Shown one piece after another: positions 1-6,618 of a stretch of 27,422 bases of DNA. The position numbers were made by a program, and so were the translations under genes. The notes under the pieces were generated by a model. It saw only the letters and a program-made list of their open reading frames with translations. It was not told the origin of the DNA and made no database searches. How positions within the stretch are numbered: position 1 is the stretch's first letter; each line of letters starts with the position of its first letter. The stretch is from Bacillota bacterium (GTDB taxonomy: Bacteria; Bacillota; Clostridia; Christensenellales; Aristaeellaceae), in NCBI GenBank assembly GCA_023395615.1, contig JAEWYP010000059.1, positions 1 through 27,422 on the forward strand, written 5' to 3'.

Positions 1-43
1 AAGGAAAGTCGGCGTTCATCCTCCGAAGTGGAGAAGGGAGGGG

Positions 44-56
44 TCGATCAGATCGA
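44..56. promoter_or_regulatory. 13-bp palindrome in the importer leader
   Basis: The sequence shows TCGATC, one A, then GATCGA, a perfect inverted repeat with a single-base centre, about 75 bases before the start of the substrate-binding protein gene. It could be an operator for a local regulator, but only 129 bases of upstream sequence are available, no promoter was recognised beside it, and a short palindrome can arise by chance. Confidence 0.2.
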
Positions 57-129
57 ATTCCGGGAAAAAAGCAACTACTATGTGGAACACAGGAAAGATG
101 GGAACAAAATAAGAGGAGGTTCACCCACT

Positions 130-1368
130 ATGAAGAAGGTTGTTGCCATTGTTATGGCTATCGCCATGTTGTTGTCCGTTACCTCTGCCTTCGCCGAGAA
201 GACCAAGCTGACCGTGTGGTCCATTGCTGTGGAAGGTGATGCAAACTATCAGACCTATAAGGATGCGATCGCGGATTTCAATGCGACCAATGAGAAGTAC
301 GAGCTGGTTATGGAATCCACCGAAAACGAAGCTTACAAGACCAAGATCAAGGCGGCTATGTCTGCCGGAGAAGGTCTGCCGGATATTTTCTTCACTTGGT
401 CTATGAGCTTCCTGGGCGACTTCGTGAAAGCCGGTCGTGTATATTGCCTGGACGAAGTGCTGCCCACCTATAAGGACGAGCTGACCGACGCAATGCTGGC
501 CAATACCAACTATGATGGCAAGCAGTACGGCGTACCGCTGACATTCAATGTTGTCACGCTGTTCGCCAACATGGATCTGCTGAAGAAGGCCGGTTGGGAA
601 AAGGCTCCCGAAACCTATGATGAACTGATCAAGTGCTGCGATGATCTGGTCGCTGCCAACATCATCCCCTTCGGCGTTGCCGGCAAGGAAAACTGGTGCT
701 TGTCCGAATACACCGAACCTCTGCTGGTAAAAACCATTGGCGCCAAGGGTCTGGAAGATTGCTACACTGGCGCCGCTTCCTGGAATCAGGAAGGCGTTAT
801 CAAGGCCATGACCATCTTCACCGATATGATCGCCAAGGGATACTTTGATCCCAGCGCCGCCGCGCTTGGCAATGAAGAAGTCAAGCAGAATTTCTTCGCC
901 GGCAAAACTGCTTTCTATCAGAACGGTTCCTGGAACTGCGGTGAAGTTGCTGCCGCCGGTGATAATTTTGTTGCGATTCCCTTCCCGGTGATCGATTCCG
1001 AAAATGCTACCCTGTATGAAATGGTCGGCGGCCCCAACGATTCTCTGGCCGTTTCCGCTTCCTCCAAGGATCCTGCTGCTGCTGCCGATGCCGCCTTCCA
1101 GCTTGCCCGTGCTATTTCCAAGGGCGGTAACCTGAACGGCGCTGGTATGCCTGGTTGGGCCGTCAACTATGATACCAGCTCTGTGAACAGAGTCAGCAAC
1201 TCTGTTGCCGCTATGGTTGCGCAGTCCAAAGCGATGGTGCTGTTCGGCGACAACTTCCTCTCCGCTGATGCTGCCAACACCTATCTGGATTACATCGCCC
1301 GCATCTTCGCCGGCGACATTACTGCTCAGGAATTTGCCGAAGGTCTGGCTGCTGATCTGCAGAAATAA
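130..1368 (+). CDS. Sugar ABC transporter substrate-binding protein
   Basis: This 412-residue protein is the extracytoplasmic sugar receptor of an ABC importer (family 1 solute-binding fold). The ATG at 130 is preferred over an in-frame GTG at 28 because AGAGGAGG lies at 112-119 and a typical signal peptide begins there: two lysines, a hydrophobic core, then an AFA|E signal peptidase I site near residue 22. The mature part opens with the KLTVW strand and contains the usual family segments GLPDIFF, YGVPLTFN and YQNGSWN. The length is normal. Two permease genes follow, which supports sugar uptake; the substrate cannot be told. No cysteine follows the signal peptide, so it does not look like a lipoprotein, which is unusual for a single-membrane Gram-positive. 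The ATPase is not encoded nearby. Confidence 0.93.
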   Translation: MKKVVAIVMAIAMLLSVTSAFAEKTKLTVWSIAVEGDANYQTYKDAIADFNATNEKYELVMESTENEAYKTKIKAAMSAGEGLPDIFFTWSMSFLGDFVKAGRVYCLDEVLPTYKDELTDAMLANTNYDGKQYGVPLTFNVVTLFANMDLLKKAGWEKAPETYDELIKCCDDLVAANIIPFGVAGKENWCLSEYTEPLLVKTIGAKGLEDCYTGAASWNQEGVIKAMTIFTDMIAKGYFDPSAAALGNEEVKQNFFAGKTAFYQNGSWNCGEVAAAGDNFVAIPFPVIDSENATLYEMVGGPNDSLAVSASSKDPAAAADAAFQLARAISKGGNLNGAGMPGWAVNYDTSSVNRVSNSVAAMVAQSKAMVLFGDNFLSADAANTYLDYIARIFAGDITAQEFAEGLAADLQK

Positions 1369-1400
1369 GATTTCTTTGAGAAATCCAGGTTGGCAAATCG

Positions 1401-1451
1401 GGGAGACAGTCCCGAAGGGGGTTCACCCTGAAGGGCTGTCTCCCTTCTTTT
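1401..1451 (+). terminator. Intercistronic hairpin with T tract (attenuator)
   Basis: GGGAGACAG at 1401-1409 pairs with CTGTCTCCC at 1436-1444. The stem continues through CCC 1411-1413 with GGG 1433-1435, and an inner GGG/CCC hairpin sits at 1419-1428. TTCTTTT follows at 1445-1451. Placed between the binding-protein gene and the first permease gene, it should end or stabilise most transcripts after the first cistron, so more receptor than permease is made. This is inferred from structure and position. Confidence 0.75.
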
Positions 1452-1470
1452 GCGAGAGGATTGAAAAGCC

Positions 1471-2346
1471 ATGAGAAGGACTTTGGGTTACCGAATGAAC
1501 ATTATCCTGTTCCTGCTCCCGGCGCTGTTCCTGTTTGTAGCTGTGTTGATTGCGCCGATCATTATGTCAACCTACTATAGCTTTTTCGACTGGAACGGCC
1601 TAACAGCGCCGAAATTAATCGCGTTCAAGAATTATGTTGAATTATTTACCAGCAAGTCGATTAGTTTCCTCCCGGCACTGAAAAACTCACTTCTTCTGGC
1701 CCTTTTTTCCGTGCTTATCCAACTTCCGTTTGCCCTTTGGCTGGCGCTGAAGCTTTCCAAACATCTGCCGGGTGAGCGGGCTTTCATTTCCATCTATTTT
1801 ATGCCGGTGCTGATCTCTACCGTTGTTATTGGTCAGCTGTGGCTAAAAATCTACAATCCAGATTACGGCGTCTTGAACGTAGCGCTTCGCGCTGTCGGAC
1901 TGGAAAGCTGGACGCGGTCGTGGCTCGGTGACAAGACCACCGCTCTCGGAGCCGCATTTATCCCCACCCTTTGGCAGTATGTTGGTTACCACATGCTGCT
2001 GATGTATGCCGGGGTTAAGGGCGTTCCACGGGAACTGCTGGAGGCCGGCATGCTGGATGGCTGCACCGAAAAACAACTGAACAGGCACATTATCATTCCT
2101 TATATTAAACCGATTCTGCGTGTCAGCGTAATCTTCGCGGTCACGGGCTCCTTGAAATCTTTCGACTTGATCTATGTATTGACGAATGGCGGGCCTGTTC
2201 ACGCGACAGAGGTTCCCAGTACATTAATGCTGAATCTATTGTTCCTGAGAAATCGTTATGGTATGGGCAGCACGATCGCGGTCATGCTGATTCTGCTCTG
2301 CTTCCTGTTTGCACTGTTGATTAATCTGGCTTTCAAGGAGGAATAA
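1471..2346 (+). CDS. Sugar ABC transporter permease (LacF/UgpA type)
   Basis: This 291-residue integral membrane protein is the first permease subunit of the importer. It has about six hydrophobic segments, starting with one at roughly residues 11-34. The cytoplasmic EAA loop that docks the ATPase is visible at about residues 190-214 (EAGMLDGC followed by IIIPYIKP). Length and the FFDWNG element near residues 38-43 fit the MalF-like subfamily of sugar permeases. ATG 1471 follows AGAGGA at 1455-1460. The gene lies 102 bases after the binding-protein gene, beyond a terminator-like hairpin, and its last codons overlap the ribosome binding site of the second permease gene 6 bases further on, so the two permeases are probably translated together. 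Confidence 0.93.
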   Translation: MRRTLGYRMNIILFLLPALFLFVAVLIAPIIMSTYYSFFDWNGLTAPKLIAFKNYVELFTSKSISFLPALKNSLLLALFSVLIQLPFALWLALKLSKHLPGERAFISIYFMPVLISTVVIGQLWLKIYNPDYGVLNVALRAVGLESWTRSWLGDKTTALGAAFIPTLWQYVGYHMLLMYAGVKGVPRELLEAGMLDGCTEKQLNRHIIIPYIKPILRVSVIFAVTGSLKSFDLIYVLTNGGPVHATEVPSTLMLNLLFLRNRYGMGSTIAVMLILLCFLFALLINLAFKEE

Positions 2347-2351
2347 TCGGT

Positions 2352-3233
2352 ATGACGATGGATTCCGAAAAGAATAGTATAGGTCGCTTGAATTTCAAAT
2401 CCGGAAGCAGTGCAAAGGTTTCACAGGTTTTAGAATATAGCGTACTGGTCTTATGGGCACTGTTGTGCCTCTTTCCGGTGTACTGGATGATCACTTTCTC
2501 TCTGAAAGACAACGCGCAGATCTTTGGCGCAAACGTCATTGGGCTTCCGGAGACCTGGTTCTGGTCGAACTATGCAAGAGCAATGACCCTCGGACGTATG
2601 GATCTGTATTTCATGAACAGCTTTCTTGTCGCTGTGATCACTATTATTATCACTCTGCTTGCTTCCTGTATGGCAACCTATGCGATGACGCGTCTCGTCT
2701 GGAAATGGCGTGGCACAATGAACAAGTTTTTCATGCTGGGATTGACGATTCCGATTCATGCCGCTATTGTTCCGCTGTATGTTGTCTTGGGCAAGGTGCA
2801 TTTGCTGAATTCACTGCCCGCGCTGTTTATCCCTTACTCTGCGTTTGCCCTGGCAATGGGCATTTTGATTTGCACCGGTTTCATGGGGGGGATTCCTTAT
2901 GATCTCGATGAAGCCGCTTTCCTGGATGGGTGCGGCGTATGGGCCATCTTTTTCCGGGTCATTGCGCCGCTCATGGTTCCCGCTGTCGCGACCGTCGGGA
3001 TTTATACCTTCCTGCAGTGTTGGAACGAATTGATGTTTGCCACGGTCTTTAACAGCAGCGAAGCGTATAAAACGCTGCCTGTGGGTATTCAGGGACTGGC
3101 AGGGCAATACCTGAGGGAGTGGGGTCCAACCGGTGCGGCCATGGCCATTGCAACCATCCCAACCTTGTTGGTTTACATTTTCATGAGCAAGCGAATTCAG
3201 GAGAGTTTTATTGCCGGCGCGGTAAAAGGCTGA
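2352..3233 (+). CDS. Sugar ABC transporter permease (MalG/LacG type)
   Basis: This 293-residue protein is the second permease subunit. The hydrophilic N-terminus (residues 1-26) is followed by about six membrane segments. The EAA loop is at about residues 187-210 (DEAAFLDGCG followed by FFRVIAPLMVP). The C-terminus ends in the family-typical pattern of FIAGAVKG. The start at ATG 2352 has AAGGAGG at 2335-2341, inside the end of the preceding gene; an alternative ATG lies at 2358. It forms a heterodimer with the preceding permease, and both would be energised by an ATPase encoded elsewhere. It is the last gene of the operon, since a strong terminator follows. Confidence 0.93.
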   Translation: MTMDSEKNSIGRLNFKSGSSAKVSQVLEYSVLVLWALLCLFPVYWMITFSLKDNAQIFGANVIGLPETWFWSNYARAMTLGRMDLYFMNSFLVAVITIIITLLASCMATYAMTRLVWKWRGTMNKFFMLGLTIPIHAAIVPLYVVLGKVHLLNSLPALFIPYSAFALAMGILICTGFMGGIPYDLDEAAFLDGCGVWAIFFRVIAPLMVPAVATVGIYTFLQCWNELMFATVFNSSEAYKTLPVGIQGLAGQYLREWGPTGAAMAIATIPTLLVYIFMSKRIQESFIAGAVKG

Positions 3234-3267
3234 GCCGAATAGCAGAAAATTCATTCTGTTTTCCATC

Positions 3268-3300
3268 TCCTCCGGAGGGTTTCTTTCCGGAGGATTTTTT
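3268..3300 (+). terminator. Intrinsic terminator of the importer operon
   Basis: A perfect 9-bp stem, TCCTCCGGA at 3268-3276 with TCCGGAGGA at 3286-3294, encloses a 9-base loop and is followed by six T residues at 3295-3300. It lies 34 bases after the stop codon of the second permease gene. Confidence 0.9.
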
Positions 3301-3442
3301 CTTCCGATTATTTCTTCCTTCGATTTTTTTCTTCCTTGTTCATTGGCACCATTTTTCGGCAGGATTTGACTCGAAATGATGAATATTTGCAGAAAAAGAG
3401 GCTCTTCGGTAGTTTAAGTGTGTAAGGAAATCTGAGAAAGGC

Positions 3443-3470
3443 TTGGCAACACAGGGCTTTCTGCTATGAT
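3443..3470 (+). promoter_or_regulatory. Putative sigma-A promoter
   Basis: TTGGCA at 3443-3448 and TATGAT at 3465-3470 are separated by 16 bases, close to the consensus for the vegetative sigma factor. It could transcribe the permease fragment and the YesL-like gene, or it could be the outward or internal promoter of a lost mobile element. Confidence 0.5.
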
Positions 3471-3533
3471 TTTGTTGATAAAACAAGCTAATGGAAGCAG
3501 GGAACCAATATGCATGCCAAATGTAGATTTCGC

Positions 3534-3590
3534 CACGTGAGCACCACGTGCACGGTGTTTTGGCCCCACCGTCACAGACGGTAGCACCAC
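3534..3590. repeat. Cluster of short repeats at the operon scar
   Basis: CACGTG occurs at 3534-3539 and again at 3545-3550, 11 bases apart. AGCACCAC occurs at 3540-3547 and 3583-3590. ACGGTG 3552-3557 pairs with CACCGT 3567-3572, and ACCGTC 3568-3573 pairs with GACGGT 3577-3582. The cluster ends just before the permease fragment. It may be a protein-binding site, the stem structures of a mobile-element end, or a rearrangement scar. Confidence 0.35.
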
Positions 3591-3599
3591 CTCTGTATA

Positions 3600-4040
3600 A
3601 TGGCGGCAGCACGCCATAACCTGTTGGCCCTGATCTTGCCCATTATAGCCGCACCCATGACCGTATTCTTCATGCGGCAGTACATGCTCCCTTCGCTGAA
3701 CCTGGATATTGTGGCGTCTGCCCGTATCGATGGGGCGGGTGAATTCCGTACCTTCAACAGCATCGTACTCCCCATTATGAAGCCCGCTATGGCTACACAG
3801 GCGATTTTCACCTACGTAACCACATGGAACAGCCTCTTCTTGCCGATGATCCTGCTGACAAAGAAAGAAAACTATACGATGCCGATCATGGTAAGCCTCC
3901 TGAAAGGCGATATCTACAAAACAGAGTACGGTGCTGTTTACCTCGCCTTAACCCTGTCGGTGCTCCCGCTATTAATTGTGTACTTTCTGTTGTCCAAGTA
4001 CATTATCGCCGGCGTTGCCTTGGGTTCGGTGAAAGAGTAA
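3600..4040 (+). pseudogene. Truncated sugar ABC permease (C-terminal half only)
   Basis: The 146-codon frame from ATG 3600 matches only the second half of a MalG/LplC-type sugar permease, which is normally about 280 residues. Homology begins abruptly near residue 6 (NLLALILP), continues through the EAA loop (SARIDGAGEF then SIVLPIMKP, about residues 40-61) and TTWNSLFLP, and ends normally at GSVKE. The first two or three membrane segments are missing. The upstream frame is closed by TAG at 3582-3584, and no missing part is visible in another frame. There is no ribosome binding site at ATG 3600. The stop codon overlaps the start of the YesL-like gene. Most likely this is a relic of a second importer operon whose front was deleted; an assembly join is the alternative. 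Confidence 0.8.
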
Positions 4041-4807
4041 TGAAAACGGAACAGGCCCGAATGAAAGCAGGTCTGCAACGTGCCCTCAACATGGCAGCCG
4101 ACCTGATTCTGCTCAATCTGCTGCTGATCCTGTGCTGTCTGCCGGTGGTAACCGCCGGCGCAGCCTGGACAGCAGGCTACGCAACGATTTTACGGATTAT
4201 GCGTGGAGATGACCAATCGTTTCCCTTTAAACCATTTTTTGAGGATTTCAAGAAATCCTTCCGGCAGGCAACCTTATCTTGGCTGCTGCTTTTGGTCTGT
4301 ATGGCTGTGCTGGCCGGAGATTATTATTATGCTGTATACGTGAGCCAACCGACGAACCAGTTCTTCCTCATCTTTGCAATCATCATGGCCGTTGTATTGC
4401 TGCTTGCAGCCGTATGGCTCTTTCCCCTGATTGCTCGCTACCAGAACACATTTGGAAGCACCATCCGAAATTCGTTTCTATTAGCAGCCGCGCTGTTCCC
4501 GCGGACGTTACTGGCTTTGATTGTTCAGGTTGCATTTTTGGGTCTTCCGTTAATTGTCCCGGATCTTTTTATGTATTTTGGTTGGCTATGGGTACTTGTC
4601 GGGTTATCAATGCCCCTTTATGTTACCGCACGACTTTTTCGAAAAACGCTGGACAGCGAATTAAGAACGAAGACGAAAACGGGCAGGATTAACTCCTGCC
4701 CGTTTTCTTATCTTAGCTTTCTTCAGTCAGGTCGCCGGAGAAGCACGTCGGATCACCGAAAGCCCTTTAAGGCGGCTTCTCTGTATAAAAGGAAAGGCCC
4801 CTTTTAA
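4040..4807 (+). CDS. YesL-like (DUF624) membrane protein with run-on C-terminus
   Basis: The ATG at 4040 overlaps the TAA of the permease fragment (TAATG), giving a 255-residue frame. Residues 1-207 look like a complete YesL/DUF624 protein: an amphipathic start, LPVVTAGAAWTAGYAT near residues 34-49, and about five hydrophobic segments. Such proteins accompany sugar importer operons; their exact role is not known. The usual length is about 205-220 residues. From about residue 208 the sequence turns basic and family-unlike, because the frame crosses a perfect terminator hairpin (4676-4706, residues 213-222) and does not stop until 4805-4807. A lost stop codon or a frameshift near 4660 is likely; a TAA sits at 4662-4664 in another frame. 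The final TTAA is shared with the stop of the convergent barstar-like gene. Confidence 0.75.
   Translation: MKTEQARMKAGLQRALNMAADLILLNLLLILCCLPVVTAGAAWTAGYATILRIMRGDDQSFPFKPFFEDFKKSFRQATLSWLLLLVCMAVLAGDYYYAVYVSQPTNQFFLIFAIIMAVVLLLAAVWLFPLIARYQNTFGSTIRNSFLLAAALFPRTLLALIVQVAFLGLPLIVPDLFMYFGWLWVLVGLSMPLYVTARLFRKTLDSELRTKTKTGRINSCPFSYLSFLQSGRRRSTSDHRKPFKAASLYKRKGPF
4676..4709. terminator. Bidirectional terminator inside the YesL-like frame
   Basis: AAAACGGGCAGGA at 4676-4688 pairs perfectly with TCCTGCCCGTTTT at 4694-4706 around a 5-base loop. The plus strand continues TTTTCTT and the minus strand TTTTCGTCTT, so it should work in both directions: for the transporter remnant from the left and for the long barstar-ended operon from the right. 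On the plus strand it lies before any in-frame stop codon. Confidence 0.88.
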
Positions 4808-5082
4808 TCGACAGCCTTCACAGTCAGTTTCAGGTTATAATTATCGCTTGCGGCATCCCCAAACACCTTGAGAATCCGGGGTATGTAATCTGTCATTTTT
4901 CCACGGGGTTTTGTGGAATATTGCAGTTGGATATGGACCGGCTCGGTAATGCTGGACAGCTCATCAAACAGCGCGTCCAGATTGGCGCCATAATAGAAAG
5001 GGAATCCCATCTGTTCCTTCAGGTAACGGTGCAGGGAAATTTTCTCTTCGAAACGGGAAATGTCCAATCGAACCTCTTGCAT
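4804..5082 (-). CDS. Barstar-like ribonuclease inhibitor
   Basis: This 92-residue cytoplasmic protein should bind and block the secreted RNase encoded just upstream, protecting the producer. It has the barstar core at residues 30-40 (YYGANLDALFD), with Asp36 and Asp40 matching barstar Asp35 and Asp39, the main barnase-binding acids. Barstar Trp38 is Phe39 here, and barstar Glu76 corresponds to Asp76 in FGDAASD. The length matches barstar (about 90). ATG 5082 was chosen because GGGAGG lies just upstream; the frame is open to 5130 but that extension has no family similarity. The gene starts 44 bases after the RNase stop codon and is the last of its operon. Confidence 0.9.
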   Translation of the reverse strand: MQEVRLDISRFEEKISLHRYLKEQMGFPFYYGANLDALFDELSSITEPVHIQLQYSTKPRGKMTDYIPRILKVFGDAASDNYNLKLTVKAVD

Positions 5083-5126
5083 GTTGCAATCCTCCCTCTT
5101 CCCACGGCTTCCTGTCGGGCGGTCGG

Positions 5127-5657
5127 TCACTTTCCGGCTCCGTTTTCGGATGTTCTGTCCGTTGCCGCAGGCAGAACGGCTTCGGTTTGCAGATGTTGAA
5201 TTTCGATCTGCCGAAATGTATTATAGTGGTCATCCGTATAAAAAAGCAACCCGTCGCTGGAATACAGCAGTCGTTGCCCATTGCGGTAACGGCCCGTATA
5301 CCCGATGTCGCACTCGCGCCAGGTTCTTCCGCGGGCATCAGGCAGGCTTCCTTCATAATTTCCAAACCGATCTCCGCCGATGGAGCTTCCCGGCGCAACC
5401 TCCCACAGATTTCCGCTTCGGCTGTCCCATCCCGCATCGTAAGCCTGTTGCTTGGTAAGGTAATTCCCCGGCAGCGTCCCGTACAGGCTCAGGTAAACTG
5501 CCACTTCCTCCAGCGTGTCATAAGCCCCGGATCTTTCCACAGTCTTTGTGGCCGCGTCTACCGTGATGATTCTGGAGGCAGCCAGCGCGCCCGTTAAAAA
5601 AGGTAACAGGCAAACTACAGCGCATAACAGAGCCAGCCATTTCCTAATGTGTCGCAT
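5127..5657 (-). CDS. Secreted barnase-like guanyl-preferring ribonuclease
   Basis: The 176-residue precursor has a signal peptide (basic start, hydrophobic residues 8-22, ALA|A site near 27) and a barnase-family RNase domain from about residue 45. Catalytic residues align with barnase: Lys69 (Lys27), Glu115 in TWRE (Glu73), Arg125 and Arg129 in YRNGQR (Arg83, Arg87) and His144 in DHYNTF (His102). The GW, APG and IGGD segments are also present. Barnase Arg59 is replaced by Tyr101. A tail of about 25 residues follows the domain. ATG 5657 is preceded by GGGAGGG. It lies 31 bases after the PHP gene, with its inhibitor immediately downstream, and likely degrades extracellular RNA or acts on competitors. 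Confidence 0.93.
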   Translation of the reverse strand: MRHIRKWLALLCAVVCLLPFLTGALAASRIITVDAATKTVERSGAYDTLEEVAVYLSLYGTLPGNYLTKQQAYDAGWDSRSGNLWEVAPGSSIGGDRFGNYEGSLPDARGRTWRECDIGYTGRYRNGQRLLYSSDGLLFYTDDHYNTFRQIEIQHLQTEAVLPAATDRTSENGAGK

Positions 5658-5688
5658 CTGGGACCCTCCCTGTGGTGATGGGTTCGGA

Positions 5689-6555
5689 TTAAAGAGCGAT
5701 CGGACTGCTCCAGGCGTTCTTTCCGTTCGGGTCGATAATCTGGCAGCGAATAAATCTCTCCCCATGTGCAATCTGTAGCGGATAAACTGCCTGTGTGATT
5801 TCCCGGCCAATCACCGCACGCCCCGGCGTCCAGGGAAGGTTACTGTGGAAATACACACGGCTGGCCGGCGAACAGTGCACGATCATTTTCCCATCTCCCA
5901 GTGAAATCTGTTCAATCCGGGGGCCTTGGCTGGCATAGAACAAACCCGCGTCCATCGCCCGCCTGATCCCTTCCTCCGTAAGTTCCTCCGTTTGAACCAT
6001 AGTATAGCTTACGCCCGCTTCCCCGCTGTATTCGTGCGAATCGTCCGCAGCGACCAGCGGGTACAGTTTGCCGTGTGCGGCGGCCACATCCAGCACATCG
6101 GAACTGTCCGGGCGCAGGTAGGACATAGTATTGTATATTTCCGCGGCGGTAATGTCCGTAAGCCCGGATAGCGTCGCCAGTGTATTGAGCGACCAGTGTG
6201 GATGCGCCAGGATTGCCCGCCCGCCGCAGCGGCGGATCATATCTACACCGGCCTGCGGCCCCAGCTCGTAGCGAACCTTGTCCTGCACGGCCTGATTGAC
6301 AGCAAAACCCACCAGATGGACTACTTCGCCGGTTAACGAGTAATCCAGCTCAATGCCTGAAAGCAACAGCATTCCTTCGTCCATGCGGCTTTCCGGGATT
6401 GTGACGCGGCGATGATCGGTAATCGCCAAAAAATCATATCCCATATCGCGATAAAGCGCAATCACTTCCCGCGGCGTTTTAACGCCGTCGCTTTCCGTGG
6501 TATGGCAATGCAGGTTCCCCTTCCGAAAAGGCACGCCCTGCTTGAATATCTCCAT
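5689..6555 (-). CDS. PHP-domain metal-dependent phosphoesterase
   Basis: This 288-residue protein belongs to the PHP family of metal-dependent phosphoesterases related to the polymerase and histidinol phosphatase domain. Metal-site motifs are intact: His16-x-His18 with Asp23, TDH at 46-48, GIEL with Glu69, His80, AHPHW at 117-121, and DDSH at 171-174. The C-terminal 70 residues form a beta-rich extension without catalytic motifs. The start at 6555 follows GGAGG. Family members cleave nucleoside or sugar phosphates; the substrate cannot be predicted here. It lies between ywlE (63 bases) and the RNase gene (31 bases) in the same direction. Confidence 0.85.
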   Translation of the reverse strand: MEIFKQGVPFRKGNLHCHTTESDGVKTPREVIALYRDMGYDFLAITDHRRVTIPESRMDEGMLLLSGIELDYSLTGEVVHLVGFAVNQAVQDKVRYELGPQAGVDMIRRCGGRAILAHPHWSLNTLATLSGLTDITAAEIYNTMSYLRPDSSDVLDVAAAHGKLYPLVAADDSHEYSGEAGVSYTMVQTEELTEEGIRRAMDAGLFYASQGPRIEQISLGDGKMIVHCSPASRVYFHSNLPWTPGRAVIGREITQAVYPLQIAHGERFIRCQIIDPNGKNAWSSPIAL

Positions 6556-6618
6556 TCCTATACGCCTCCAACAACCGATCCGCTTCGGCTTCTGTTTGTC
6601 TGACCGTCCATATATTCG

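Larger units (their letters stand above)
3304..3599. other. Gene-free stretch with a possible insertion-sequence remnant
   Basis: No credible gene is visible between the importer terminator and the permease fragment. The first part is T-rich. From about 3400, GAGGCTCTTCGG followed by TTAAGTGTGTAAGG resembles the terminal or leader sequence of some insertion sequences. That is an impression from memory, and no matching inverted end was found before 3600. A promoter-like pair at 3443-3470 and several short repeats at 3534-3590 are listed separately. This stretch probably marks the deletion or insertion that removed the front of the following permease gene, or an assembly join. Confidence 0.35.

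Noticed and set aside
28..129. N-terminal extension of the substrate-binding protein from GTG 28
   Set aside because: The AGAGGAGG site and signal peptide place the start at 130; the extension would bury the signal peptide.
228..230. Release factor 1 GGQ followed by CIN instead of HVN, considered as a sign of altered function
   Set aside because: Positions are residues of the prfA protein. GGQ itself and the downstream NTTDSAVR are intact, so the change is probably neutral variation.
3510..3584. A 24-codon frame in line with the permease fragment, preceded by a weak GGAAGCAGGG
   Set aside because: It ends at TAG 3582-3584, shows no permease similarity and is Arg/His-rich without a motif. 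It may be chance within the scar.
3596..3601. TATAAT overlapping the ATG of the permease fragment
   Set aside because: No -35 element at 16-18 bases upstream, and it overlaps the putative start codon.
4279..4692. A 137-codon frame overlapping the YesL-like gene
   Set aside because: It is a shifted frame of the hydrophobic YesL-like sequence, with no ribosome binding site and no family features.
4787..4805. AAAAGG/CCTTTT hairpin at the junction of the convergent genes
   Set aside because: The stem is short and AT-rich; the strong hairpin at 4676-4706 already accounts for termination in both directions.
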